NCBI GenBank assembly: GCA_045629045.1
Contig: JAZQQM010000027.1
Location: forward strand, 1-64,000
DNA: 64,000 nt
Direction: 5' to 3'
Source: JAILLW01 sp045629045
GTDB lineage: Bacteria > Bacillota > Clostridia > Lachnospirales > Lachnospiraceae
Below, piece after piece: positions 16,983 through 25,138 of the stretch. The position numbers were made by a program, and so were the translations under genes. The stretch's first letter is position 1, and every line of letters begins with the position of its first letter. The notes under the pieces were generated by a model, which was not told the origin of the DNA, ran no database searches, and saw nothing but the letters and a program-made list of their open reading frames with translations.

Positions 16983-18347
16983 ATGAGTAATAAAATATCA
17001 CTGAGTATTAAGTTCCTTAAGTTCACAATATTTCCGATGATAGTACTTGGTATAATTATTCTGAGTATTGGTTCGGGATTTGTGGCAAACTCACTAAACA
17101 GGGCAACCCAGGAAAGCATGAGTGACCTGACAAAATCATTTATGATGGGATTTGATGCGCTTTATCCCGGCGAGTTTACAAGTGCCGAAGAAGAAGACGG
17201 TAAATATATGTACAAGGGTGACCATATGCTTAATATGGACTTTGATTATATTGATACCTTTAGAGAAGATACCGGATACGATGTTACGATTTATTATCAG
17301 AATTTTGCACTTATAACTACCATTACCGACAAAGAAAGTGTACGTATGATCGGTAAGGGAGAAGACTATGAGGGAATTAAAAACGTGTTGGAAAAAGGTA
17401 TGCCCATGTATCTTTCCGATGCGACGTTAGGTAAAGAAAAGTTTCATGCATACTATACGCCTATATATGATGTTAATAAGAATATAATAGGAATGATTTC
17501 GATTGCAGAACCCATTTCGATGTTTAACAGACTTGTTAAGAATGCTGTTTTGCCGCTTATAGGTATCGGTATTCTTGCAACGGTTTTGGGATGCATTTAC
17601 ACACGCAATTCCACCAAGAAGTTTATTGATGATATTAAACAGGTTCAATCATATATGAGGGCTATCTCCAACGGCGATTTTAGAGCTGAACTTAGCAATG
17701 AGGCTGCCACACGAGACGATGAACTTGGAGATATGGCAAGAAGTGCATCAAAAATGGCAGTGTCGCTGCGCAGGATGGTGGAAGAGGATCAGCTTACATC
17801 CCTTCTTAACAGAAGATCAGCTGTTAAGCATTTAAGAGAATCAATGGATAACTTCATTAACAAAGGATATAAATTCTGCCTTGCAATGGGGGATATTGAT
17901 TTCTTTAAGAAGGTCAACGATACATACGGTCATGATGCAGGTGACCAGGTGCTTATTGCTGTTGCCAATACAATGAAAAACTATATGATTGGCAAGGGAT
18001 ATGTTATTCGTTGGGGTGGTGAAGAATTTATTTTGGTATTTGACGGATACAGTCTTGAGGATGCATCAGCCAAACTTGAAGAATTGTTAAATATGATTCG
18101 AAAACTTGATATTGTATCCGGTGATAACCTTATTAAAGTAACCATGTCCTTTGGTATTCTTGAGGCGGACCCTGCGGATATGAATAACTATGTTACTTCG
18201 GATACCATAAACAATGCAATGCTTGAGGATATGATTAAGCGTAGAATTGACGAATATATATCTGAAGCAGACGGAAGACTGTATTATTCAAAGCAACACG
18301 GACGTAATCAGATTACTGATTTTGATGTTAAAGAAACTACAGAATAA
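16983..18347 (+). CDS. membrane diguanylate cyclase with HAMP and GGDEF domains
   Basis: A 454-residue sensor enzyme. A transmembrane helix (about 12-36), an extracytoplasmic sensing domain (about 37-180), a second helix (about 185-205) and a HAMP-type linker lead to a GGDEF domain (about 270-450). The active site reads GGEEF (345-349), so synthesis of cyclic di-GMP from GTP is expected. No RxxD inhibitory site is visible five residues before it. The ATG at 16983 is chosen because GGGGGA lies six bases upstream; the ATG at 16977 abuts that site. The gene overlaps the convergent tmcAL by 11 bases. Confidence 0.9.
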   Translation: MSNKISLSIKFLKFTIFPMIVLGIIILSIGSGFVANSLNRATQESMSDLTKSFMMGFDALYPGEFTSAEEEDGKYMYKGDHMLNMDFDYIDTFREDTGYDVTIYYQNFALITTITDKESVRMIGKGEDYEGIKNVLEKGMPMYLSDATLGKEKFHAYYTPIYDVNKNIIGMISIAEPISMFNRLVKNAVLPLIGIGILATVLGCIYTRNSTKKFIDDIKQVQSYMRAISNGDFRAELSNEAATRDDELGDMARSASKMAVSLRRMVEEDQLTSLLNRRSAVKHLRESMDNFINKGYKFCLAMGDIDFFKKVNDTYGHDAGDQVLIAVANTMKNYMIGKGYVIRWGGEEFILVFDGYSLEDASAKLEELLNMIRKLDIVSGDNLIKVTMSFGILEADPADMNNYVTSDTINNAMLEDMIKRRIDEYISEADGRLYYSKQHGRNQITDFDVKETTE

Positions 18348-19515
18348 TAGGAGAACATTTTATTTCATTAATACCTGAATGTGCAATCTGCTCATAAATA
18401 TTGGCACAGTATATATCTTTTTCAAGGATGGCATTTTTAGGTGCATCGGCTAACTTTGAAATAAGAGTGATTTCGGAATTCTTTTTGAGAATGCTAAGGA
18501 GGTCCTTGGCATTCTTTTTAAATCCGAGAATTCGCACGCAGGAAGGACGATATGAAATGTCGTCATATCGGATATTAAGCAGAATATGGAACAGGGCACG
18601 TGATATACGTACATATGTCAGGTTCTTTGATTTTAATGTTTCGATAAATGAAGTTATATTTTTATAGGTAGGTAAATTCTTAATAATCTTATGGGACAAT
18701 TCAAGGGAAACGTCAAGATATGTGTCGTAACCTATATACTTTTCCCCCAATAACTTGTAATACAAAATATCGGAAAAATCATCGATTGAAACAGCCTTTG
18801 GACTCATTATGCTAAGTGCGTAATTAGGCATAAAGGCTTCGTAATTATTGTTGTGAGATAAAATGGAATTACGAATGGAGCGGGCTGATGCAAATTCCAT
18901 GCCTTCGTTAATAAGCTCTTCATTAAAACCGTTATCAAAACGCTTAATTGTGAAGGGCGCAATCTTACTTTCACTGGAATCCAGTGCACGACAATACTCA
19001 ATTCCGAGAATGTTGTTTGGTCCGTCAAGAATAGTGCTGCTTGAAGAAGCCCGTTTGATGGCTTCGGCACGCAAGGAAGGGAAAGACATTCCGCTCTTTA
19101 TGTTTTCTTTAATAATGCTGTCTATTTTTTCTTCATCTTCGTTGAGTGCTTTGGCACAGCCCATAATTTTACTTACGTCACCGCATTCTGAACCGAAACT
19201 AAGTAAATCGATAGTGTTGAGACGGTTAAGTATGGAAACGGCACCTTTTGCAAATCCCTGGGCAGAAGAAAGCGAATAAATTGCAGGCAATTCAAGAACA
19301 AGGTCGGCACCTGCAAGAAGGGCCATTCGAGTTCTTTCGTATTTGTTGCAAATAGCGGGAGCGCCGCGCTGAACAAAGTCACCGCTCATAAGAACTATGC
19401 AGTAATCGCAGCCGGTCTGCGCTTTGGTTTGCTTTATATGAAATTCATGTCCTTTGTGAAGCGGATTGTATTCTGCAATAATCGCGCACACACTATTGTT
19501 TTTATTAAGATACAT
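18337..19515 (-). CDS. tmcAL: tRNA(Met) cytidine acetate ligase TmcAL
   Basis: A 392-residue YlbM/TmcAL enzyme on the reverse strand. It activates acetate with ATP and acetylates the wobble cytidine of elongator tRNA-Met (ac4C34), ensuring correct AUG decoding. The nucleotidyltransferase-like HxxH motif is at His20-His23 (EYNPLHKGHEF), followed by SGDFVQRG and LELPAIYSLSSAQGFA. It is divergent from pta-ackA, which sets the acetate/acetyl-phosphate balance. Its 3' end runs 11 bases into the diguanylate cyclase gene. The ribosome site is weak (TTTAGG). Confidence 0.93.
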   Translation of the reverse strand: MYLNKNNSVCAIIAEYNPLHKGHEFHIKQTKAQTGCDYCIVLMSGDFVQRGAPAICNKYERTRMALLAGADLVLELPAIYSLSSAQGFAKGAVSILNRLNTIDLLSFGSECGDVSKIMGCAKALNEDEEKIDSIIKENIKSGMSFPSLRAEAIKRASSSSTILDGPNNILGIEYCRALDSSESKIAPFTIKRFDNGFNEELINEGMEFASARSIRNSILSHNNNYEAFMPNYALSIMSPKAVSIDDFSDILYYKLLGEKYIGYDTYLDVSLELSHKIIKNLPTYKNITSFIETLKSKNLTYVRISRALFHILLNIRYDDISYRPSCVRILGFKKNAKDLLSILKKNSEITLISKLADAPKNAILEKDIYCANIYEQIAHSGINEIKCSPIIL

Positions 19516-19527
19516 AAGCCTAAAATA

Positions 19528-19556
19528 TTGAATTAGAATGTTATATTTCTTATAAT
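19528..19556 (+). promoter_or_regulatory. sigma-A promoter for pta-ackA
   Basis: TTGAAT at 19528-19533, a 17-nt spacer and a consensus TATAAT at 19551-19556. The start near 19563 leaves a 45-nt leader before pta. Confidence 0.75.
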
Positions 19557-19607
19557 TTCAATTATTAATATAAATGTAATTGGGCTAGAAGTCAAAGGAG
19601 GGTTATC

Positions 19608-20609
19608 ATGTCGTACATTGATATTATTAAAGAAAAAGCTCGTTCAGATAAAAAGACAATTGTTCTTCCGGAAACTACGGATAAAAGAACATTAATTGCA
19701 GCATCCCATATTTTGGAAGAGGGAATAGCCAACATCATTATGATCGGTGATGCTGAAAAGATTTATGACGGTGCAAATTGGCTTGAAATTGAACTTGACG
19801 GAGTAACTATTATAAATCCACAGAACTGTGAAAAGTTTGAAACCTATGCACAACTTCTATACGAAACACGTAAAAACAAAGGAATGACAATTGAAGTTGC
19901 AAGACAGACACTTCTTTCAGATCCTCTTATGTTCGGCGTTATTATGGTAAAAGCCAATGATGCTGACGGAATGGTTGCAGGAGCGTGCCATGCAACGGCG
20001 GATACACTTCGTCCCGCACTTCAGGTGCTTAAGACAGCCCCGGGTGTTAAACTTGTATCCGGTTTCTTCCTTATGTGTATTCCCGATTGCGAATACGGAG
20101 ATAACGGAACCTTTATCTTTGCGGACTGCGGACTTAATCAGGATCCGACTCCCGAAGAACTGGCTGCCATTGCAGATACATCCGCCAAGAGTTTCAAACA
20201 GCTTGTCGGCTCAAAACCTATAATTGCTATGCTTAGCCATTCAACAATGGGTTCCGCAAAGCATCCTTTGGTAGATAAGATGGTGGAAGCAACAAGAATA
20301 GCTAAGGAACAGTATCCATCACTTATGATTGACGGTGAAATGCAGCCTGATGCGGCCCTGGTTCCTCATGTTGCCAAGTCAAAGGCTCCGGGATCGGAAG
20401 TCGCAGGCCATGCGAATGTACTTATATTCCCTAACCTTGATTGCGGAAATATTTCTTATAAGCTTGTTCAAAGACTTGGTAAGGCGGAAGCTTACGGTCC
20501 TATGCTTCAGGGAATTGCAAAGCCTGTTAACGATTTGTCCCGCGGATGCTCATGGGAAGATATTGTGGGTGTCGTAGCCCTTACGGCAGTTCAGGCACAG
20601 TTACAGTAA
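19608..20609 (+). CDS. pta: phosphate acetyltransferase
   Basis: A 333-residue single-domain phosphotransacetylase, cytoplasmic, that interconverts acetyl-CoA and acetyl phosphate. The length fits the short Firmicutes form without a regulatory domain. Family motifs include MVAGACHATADTLRPAL and ANVLIFPNLDCGNISYKL. GGAGG precedes the ATG. It is followed by ackA after 39 bases, giving the acetate fermentation route that yields ATP. Confidence 0.97.
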   Translation: MSYIDIIKEKARSDKKTIVLPETTDKRTLIAASHILEEGIANIIMIGDAEKIYDGANWLEIELDGVTIINPQNCEKFETYAQLLYETRKNKGMTIEVARQTLLSDPLMFGVIMVKANDADGMVAGACHATADTLRPALQVLKTAPGVKLVSGFFLMCIPDCEYGDNGTFIFADCGLNQDPTPEELAAIADTSAKSFKQLVGSKPIIAMLSHSTMGSAKHPLVDKMVEATRIAKEQYPSLMIDGEMQPDAALVPHVAKSKAPGSEVAGHANVLIFPNLDCGNISYKLVQRLGKAEAYGPMLQGIAKPVNDLSRGCSWEDIVGVVALTAVQAQLQ

Positions 20610-20648
20610 AATTATATTTTTGTACATAATTAAGGAGACAGATTTACA

Positions 20649-21842
20649 ATGAATATTTTGGTTATTAATTGCGGCAGTTCGTCACTTAAGTTTCAGCTTA
20701 TAGATTCTGACAGTGAGAATGTATTATGTAAGGGACTTTGCGACAGAATCGGAATTGAAGGAAGCTTTATTGCCTATACTCCTTCAGGTAAGGACAAGAT
20801 AACAAAGCCTTCTTTGATTAAAGACCATTCGGATGCAATTAAGCTTGTTATCGATGCGCTGACCAATAAGGAAGACGGAGTTATTGATTCCCTTGAATCC
20901 ATTGGCGCAGTAGGCCACAGAATAGTTCACGGTGGCGAGAAATTTAATAAAGCAACATTAATTAATGATGATGTTATTAAGGCAATTGAAGATTGTAATG
21001 ATTTGGCGCCCCTTCACAATCCTGCCAATTTAATAGGTGTTAAAGCATGTATGGAACTTATGCCCAATACTCCGATGAGCGCTGTGTTTGATACGGCTTT
21101 TCATCAGACAATGCCGGAAGAAGCATATCTTTATGGATTGCCTTATGAATATTACAAAAAGTATAAGATCAGAAGATACGGCTTCCACGGAACAAGCCAT
21201 GACTTCGTGTCACATGTATGCTCTGATATTATGGGCAAAGCCTATGATGATTCTAAGATTGTTGTATGTCATTTAGGTAACGGAGCTTCCATAAGTGCGG
21301 TTAAGAACGGTAAGTGTGTTGATACATCAATGGGACTTACACCTCTTGAAGGACTTATAATGGGAACACGTTCCGGTGATCTTGATCCTGCTATTATTGA
21401 GTTTATTGCCGACAAGGAAAACCTTGATGTACATCAGGTGCTTAATGTATTAAACAAGAAGTCCGGTGTATTCGGACTTTCGAATAATTTTTCTTCAGAC
21501 TTTAGAGATCTTGAAGACGGATATATGAAAAAAGATGAGAACAGCATTCGCGCCGTAAATGCATTCTGCTACAGAGTTGTTAAGTATATCGGTGCATATG
21601 TTGCTGCCATGAATGGTGTGGATGCAATATGTTTCACAGCAGGAATCGGTGAAAACACAGCTTTTGTACGTGAAATTATTCTTTCTTATTTAGGTTATCT
21701 CGGAATTGAAATTGATCCCGAACAGAATAAGAAAAGAGGAAGTAATGAACTTATTTCCACAGCTGATTCAAAAGTTAAAGTATATGTAATTCCGACAAAT
21801 GAAGAACTTGCTATTGCAAGAGCTACATTGGCTTTATTATAA
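20649..21842 (+). CDS. ackA: acetate kinase
   Basis: A 397-residue ASKHA-fold kinase that makes acetate and ATP from acetyl phosphate. Visible motifs: NCGSSSLKFQL at the N-terminus, GHRIVHGGEKF, FDTAFHQTMP, RYGFHGTSH with the catalytic His, and GLTPLEGLIMGTRSGDLDP. Length is standard. AAGGAGA lies upstream. Only a small CCAC/GTGG hairpin follows, so termination before DUF177 is uncertain. Confidence 0.98.
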   Translation: MNILVINCGSSSLKFQLIDSDSENVLCKGLCDRIGIEGSFIAYTPSGKDKITKPSLIKDHSDAIKLVIDALTNKEDGVIDSLESIGAVGHRIVHGGEKFNKATLINDDVIKAIEDCNDLAPLHNPANLIGVKACMELMPNTPMSAVFDTAFHQTMPEEAYLYGLPYEYYKKYKIRRYGFHGTSHDFVSHVCSDIMGKAYDDSKIVVCHLGNGASISAVKNGKCVDTSMGLTPLEGLIMGTRSGDLDPAIIEFIADKENLDVHQVLNVLNKKSGVFGLSNNFSSDFRDLEDGYMKKDENSIRAVNAFCYRVVKYIGAYVAAMNGVDAICFTAGIGENTAFVREIILSYLGYLGIEIDPEQNKKRGSNELISTADSKVKVYVIPTNEELAIARATLALL

Positions 21843-21889
21843 GAAGTTATTTATACCACTAAAATGTGGATTTTAACGTAAAAAATTGC

Positions 21890-21918
21890 TTGACAAAGGT
21901 TACCTTCGTCTATATAAT
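21890..21918 (+). promoter_or_regulatory. perfect-consensus sigma-A promoter before DUF177-rpmF
   Basis: TTGACA at 21890-21895, exactly 17 bases, then TATAAT at 21913-21918. It is the only fully consensus promoter seen in the window. Transcription should start near 21925, only about 13 bases before the likely start codon of the next gene. Confidence 0.85.
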
Positions 21919-21937
21919 TCATAAGGTGTGCGAAACT

Positions 21938-22462
21938 TTGAATATTAATTTATTTGATGTATTTACTCAATTAGGTAAGATTCGAACGGAATGCGTTGAA
22001 TATAAGGATGATGAATTCCTTCTTGACGGCGTTTCCTACAGGATTAATTCGGCAAGTGATATTAATCTTAAGTTTGAGAATCTTAAGGCAGGACAGATAC
22101 TTCTTACAGGTGATTTTGAGTGTGTATTGGAAATCCCCTGCGACAGATGTCTAAAACCTGTCAATACGCCGATTAAGTTATCTTTTAACAAGGAACTTGT
22201 CAGTGAAGAGAATCGTGTTGAATGCGACGACGATGATGAGTTTTATGGGCTTAACGGTAACGAATTTGATGTAATCGGTTTCGTTAATCAAGAATTATTA
22301 ATGAGTATGCCTTCTAAGGTTTTATGTAAGGAAGATTGCTTAGGATTGTGTCCTGTATGCGGCTGCGACAGAAACACAACTACCTGTGAATGTGACACCT
22401 TCGTACCTGACCCGAGAATGGCAGGCATTATGGATATTTTTAAGGGAAATAAGGAGGTGTAG
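21938..22462 (+). CDS. DUF177 (YceD) family protein
   Basis: About 174 residues. DUF177/YceD proteins are usually encoded just before rpmF, as here, and are linked to 23S rRNA or ribosome formation. The C-terminus carries a Cys cluster, CKEDCLGLCPVCGCD, likely metal-binding. The TTG at 21938 (then NINLFDVF, matching the family start) is preferred. The ATG at 21866 is upstream of the consensus promoter and would put that promoter inside the gene. An in-frame GTG at 21926 is also possible. rpmF follows after two bases. Confidence 0.8.
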   Translation: MNINLFDVFTQLGKIRTECVEYKDDEFLLDGVSYRINSASDINLKFENLKAGQILLTGDFECVLEIPCDRCLKPVNTPIKLSFNKELVSEENRVECDDDDEFYGLNGNEFDVIGFVNQELLMSMPSKVLCKEDCLGLCPVCGCDRNTTTCECDTFVPDPRMAGIMDIFKGNKEV

Positions 22463-22464
22463 AT

Positions 22465-22644
22465 ATGTCAATCTGTCCTAAGAATAAATCTTCTAAAGGT
22501 AGAAGAGATAAGAGAAGAGCTAACTGGAAGATGAGTCCTGTTAATCTTGTTAAATGCTCTAAGTGCGGTGCACTTATGATGCCTCACAGAGTATGTAAGG
22601 CTTGCGGATCTTATAACAAGAAGGAAGTTATCTCTGTAGATTAA
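22465..22644 (+). CDS. rpmF: 50S ribosomal protein bL32
   Basis: A 59-residue ribosomal protein starting MSICPKNKSSKGRRDKRRAN. The zinc-binding form is present: CSKCG and CKACG supply four cysteines. AAGGAGGTG overlaps the end of DUF177, so the two are translationally coupled. A terminator follows 20 bases after the stop. Confidence 0.97.
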   Translation: MSICPKNKSSKGRRDKRRANWKMSPVNLVKCSKCGALMMPHRVCKACGSYNKKEVISVD

Positions 22645-22663
22645 TTTAATTATGTAGTTTTAG

Positions 22664-22691
22664 GCCTGGCCGGTTTCGGTCAGGCTTTTTT
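22664..22691 (+). terminator. terminator after rpmF
   Basis: The stem GCCTGGCCG/CGGTCAGGC (one G-T pair, loop GTTT) is followed by TTTTTT. Confidence 0.9.
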
Positions 22692-22704
22692 CGTTAGGAG
22701 AAAA

Positions 22705-22736
22705 GTGTGACAGTAGGGACGGTTCTCTTTGTCACA
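22705..22736 (-). repeat. REP-like palindrome, copy 1 (inverted)
   Basis: TGTGACA and TGTCACA arms (22706-22712 and 22730-22736) enclose AGTAGGGACGGTTCTCTT. Its reverse complement matches copies 2 and 3 with few differences. Confidence 0.8.
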
Positions 22737-22983
22737 TTTTTTGATTATAATTCCGTGAAAATATTGTATTTACTTTATTTTTAAGTACGCTCTTTAGCAT
22801 TTCTAAGTGTTGCAATTTTATTTTTGTTTAGTAGGGACGGCACCGAACTATTCGCCATCCATGGCTCAATTAGTTCTTGCCCCTGCATCCTGCAGGGGCA
22901 TGCCTGTTATGCGCAACACTAAGAACTGCACAAGAGCTCCCTAATAAAAATAAAGTAAATACAATATTTTCACTAATTTAAAA

Positions 22984-23016
22984 GTGTGACAGAAAGAACC
23001 GTCCCCACTGTCACAC
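22984..23016 (+). repeat. REP-like palindrome, copy 2
   Basis: GTGTGACA and TGTCACAC arms enclose GAAAGAACCGTCCCCAC. It is directly oriented with copy 3 and inverted relative to copy 1. Confidence 0.8.
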
Positions 23017-23041
23017 CCACTGTCACATTCGCTAACAGAAA

Positions 23042-23074
23042 ATGTGACAGAAAGAACCGTCCCTACTGTCACAT
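23042..23074 (+). repeat. REP-like palindrome, copy 3
   Basis: ATGTGACA and TGTCACAT arms enclose GAAAGAACCGTCCCTAC. Between copies 2 and 3, TGTCACATT at 23022 can alternatively pair with AATGTGACA at the start of copy 3. Confidence 0.8.
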
Positions 23075-23088
23075 AGTGATGAAATTTC

Positions 23089-23117
23089 TTGCATTTTATA
23101 ATGCACTTTAGTAATAT
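23089..23117 (+). promoter_or_regulatory. sigma-A promoter for plsX with overlapping palindrome
   Basis: TTGCAT at 23089-23094, a 17-nt spacer and TAATAT at 23112-23117. A perfect inverted repeat, TGCATT-TTAT-AATGCA (23090-23105), covers the -35 and spacer and could be an operator. It does not match the FapR consensus I remember. Confidence 0.55.
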
Positions 23118-23143
23118 AGTTTAAGGTGTTAAAGAGGTGGATT

Positions 23144-24157
23144 ATGAGTAATTATGTTAATGTTGCACTTGATGGAATGGGAGGAGACAATGCTCCTTTT
23201 GAAATCGTAAAAGGTGCGGTTTGTGCCGTGAATGAATCTTCCAAAGTAAAGGTATATATTACCGGTACAAAGGAATTGATTGAGGCAGAACTAAATAAGT
23301 ATTCATATAATAAAGAACAGATAGAAGTTGTTCCCACAACCGAAGTTATTGAGACGGCTGAGCCACCGGTTATGGCGATTAGGCGAAAGAAAGATTCTTC
23401 CCTTGTAAAAGCGCTCAATTTGGTGAAAGAGGGAACTTGTGACGGATATGTATCTGCAGGCTCTACAGGTGCTACTTTGGTAGGAGGACAGGTAATTGTA
23501 GGAAGATTACCCGGTGTTGACCGAGCACCACTTGCTCCGCTACTTCCTACGGCTACGGGAGTTACCTTACTGATTGATTGCGGTGCTAACGTTGATGCAA
23601 GATCAAATCACCTGCTTCAGTTTGCAAAGATGGGTTCTATATATATGGAATCAATAATGGGCGTTAAAAATCCTAAAGTAGGTATTGTAAATATAGGTGC
23701 CGAAGAAGACAAGGGTAATGCTCTTGTAAAAGAAACTTTTCCCCTTCTTAAGAATTGCCCGGATATACACTTTATCGGTTCCGTTGAAGCGAGAGATATA
23801 CCTTACGGCGTATGTGATGTATGTGTATGTGAAGCATTTACGGGAAATGTTATTCTTAAGACCTATGAAGGAGTAGGAAGCGTACTTATATCTTCAATCA
23901 AAGAAGGACTTATGAGCTCCCTTAAGACAAAGATAGGCGCTTTACTTATCAAAAAAGATTTAAAGGGAACATTAAAGAAGTTTTCCGTTGATACATACGG
24001 CGGAGCTCCCATGCTTGGGTTAAACGGTCTTGTTGTTAAGACACACGGTAATTCGGAAGCAGTTGAAATTAAGAATTCTATTTTGCAATGTATTCAATTT
24101 TCAGAGCAAAATATTAATCAAAAAATAAAAGATAAGCTTTCCTTAAAGGATAACTAG
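23144..24157 (+). CDS. plsX: phosphate acyltransferase PlsX
   Basis: A 337-residue PlsX that transfers acyl groups from acyl-ACP to phosphate, giving acyl-phosphate for the first acylation of glycerol 3-phosphate. The N-terminal VALDGMGGDNAP and the internal GYVSAGSTGATL and LLIDCGANVDAR motifs are typical. ATG 23144 follows AGAGGTGG; an upstream in-frame GTG at 23126 lacks such a site. It is next to acpP, the donor of its substrate. It acts at the inner membrane face. Confidence 0.96.
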   Translation: MSNYVNVALDGMGGDNAPFEIVKGAVCAVNESSKVKVYITGTKELIEAELNKYSYNKEQIEVVPTTEVIETAEPPVMAIRRKKDSSLVKALNLVKEGTCDGYVSAGSTGATLVGGQVIVGRLPGVDRAPLAPLLPTATGVTLLIDCGANVDARSNHLLQFAKMGSIYMESIMGVKNPKVGIVNIGAEEDKGNALVKETFPLLKNCPDIHFIGSVEARDIPYGVCDVCVCEAFTGNVILKTYEGVGSVLISSIKEGLMSSLKTKIGALLIKKDLKGTLKKFSVDTYGGAPMLGLNGLVVKTHGNSEAVEIKNSILQCIQFSEQNINQKIKDKLSLKDN

Positions 24158-24170
24158 AAAGGGTTTTATT

Positions 24171-24401
24171 ATGGAATTCGAAAAACTTAAGAAGATTATT
24201 GCCGACGTTTTAAACGTTGACCCGGAGGAAATCACAATGGACACCACATTTTTAGATGATCTTGGTGCTGATTCATTAGATGTTTTCCAGATTATTATGG
24301 GAATCGAAGAAGAATTCGATATTGAGGTTCCTGCAGAGGATGCAGAGAAAATTACTACGGTTGAGGAAGCTGTTAATTTAATTAGAAATGCTGTTAACTA
24401 A
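24171..24401 (+). CDS. acpP: acyl carrier protein
   Basis: A 76-residue acidic carrier of fatty-acid intermediates. The phosphopantetheine attachment serine is Ser35 in GADSLDVFQ. It lies 13 bases after plsX. A short hairpin follows before rnc and may lower downstream expression relative to this normally abundant protein. Confidence 0.98.
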   Translation: MEFEKLKKIIADVLNVDPEEITMDTTFLDDLGADSLDVFQIIMGIEEEFDIEVPAEDAEKITTVEEAVNLIRNAVN

Positions 24402-24403
24402 CT

Positions 24404-24424
24404 AAAGCCCTTAGGGGCTTTTGT
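24404..24424 (+). terminator. weak terminator/attenuating hairpin after acpP
   Basis: AAAGCCC/GGGCTTT (loop TTAG) is followed by only TGTT, so the U-tract is short. It lies 26 bases before rnc with no good promoter between them, so partial termination is likely. Confidence 0.55.
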
Positions 24425-24447
24425 TACGTTTATAATTTGGGCTTAAT

Positions 24448-25131
24448 ATGATTGATGATGCAAAACTTAATGAACTTGAAAAAAGCATAGGTTATACCTT
24501 TAAAGATAAGTCGTTACTTAAATTGGCTTTGACTCACAGTTCATATTCGAATGAATTAAAAATTAATAAGTATGGTAATTACGAACGCCTTGAGTTCCTG
24601 GGAGATGCTGTTTTGGAACTTACAACTTCCCAGTTTTTTTATATGGAATATCCCGATAAAAAGGAAGGCGAACTTACCAGAATAAGATCATCCATGGTTT
24701 GTGAGCCGGCGCTTGCCTTTTGCGCCAGACAGTTTAACCTTCAGGAATATATTTTACTGGGTAAAGGCGAAGAAACAACAGGTGGAAGGGACAGAGATTC
24801 CATTATCTCTGACGTTCTTGAGGCTGTTTTGGGTGCCGTATATCTTGACGGTGGATTTGATTGCGCTGATGCATTTGTTAAAAAACATATACTTACCGAC
24901 CTTGAGAATAAACAATTATTCTATGATGCAAAGACAATCCTGCAGGAAAAAATGCAGAAACAGGGCAAGAGCCTAAGTTATGAACTTATAGAGGAAAAGG
25001 GGCCCGATCACGACAAAACCTTTGTAATCGCAGCGATTATAGACGGGGTTCAATGTTCGACGGGAAGCGGTAAATCTAAGAAGCAGGCTGAGCAGCATGC
25101 TGCATATGCACTTCTTATGAAGAAAGAATAG
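24448..25131 (+). CDS. rnc: ribonuclease III
   Basis: A 227-residue double-strand-specific endoribonuclease that matures rRNA and processes mRNA. The signature ERLEFLGDAVLEL (from residue 46) contains the catalytic Glu and Asp. DVLEAVLGAVYLDGG forms the second half of the site, and a double-stranded RNA-binding domain occupies about 155-227. The ribosome site is poor. The order rnc-smc-ftsY is standard for Firmicutes. Confidence 0.97.
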   Translation: MIDDAKLNELEKSIGYTFKDKSLLKLALTHSSYSNELKINKYGNYERLEFLGDAVLELTTSQFFYMEYPDKKEGELTRIRSSMVCEPALAFCARQFNLQEYILLGKGEETTGGRDRDSIISDVLEAVLGAVYLDGGFDCADAFVKKHILTDLENKQLFYDAKTILQEKMQKQGKSLSYELIEEKGPDHDKTFVIAAIIDGVQCSTGSGKSKKQAEQHAAYALLMKKE

Positions 25132-25138
25132 GTAAATT

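Larger units (their letters stand above)
22705..23016. repeat. nested foldback (MITE/REP-like) element
   Basis: A non-coding element of about 312 bases, the main content of the 500-base gap between rpmF and plsX. From outside inwards: an inverted pair of 32-base REP-like palindromes (22705-22736 and 22984-23016); a perfect 29-base inverted repeat (22755-22783 with 22945-22973); a weaker continuation of that pairing; then two inner hairpins, 22839-22850/22870-22881 enclosing GCCATCCATGGC, and 22879-22887/22891-22899 (GCCCCTGCA/TGCAGGGGC). No reading frame or transposase is present. It looks like a non-autonomous mobile or BIME-type repeat. Confidence 0.75.

Noticed and set aside
21866..21937. 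Upstream ATG giving a longer DUF177 protein
   Set aside because: It would place a perfect promoter inside the gene, and the extra residues do not fit the family start.
22705..23074. Possible transposon or prophage remnant with genes
   Set aside because: No frame of meaningful length and no recombinase signature; only repeats are seen.
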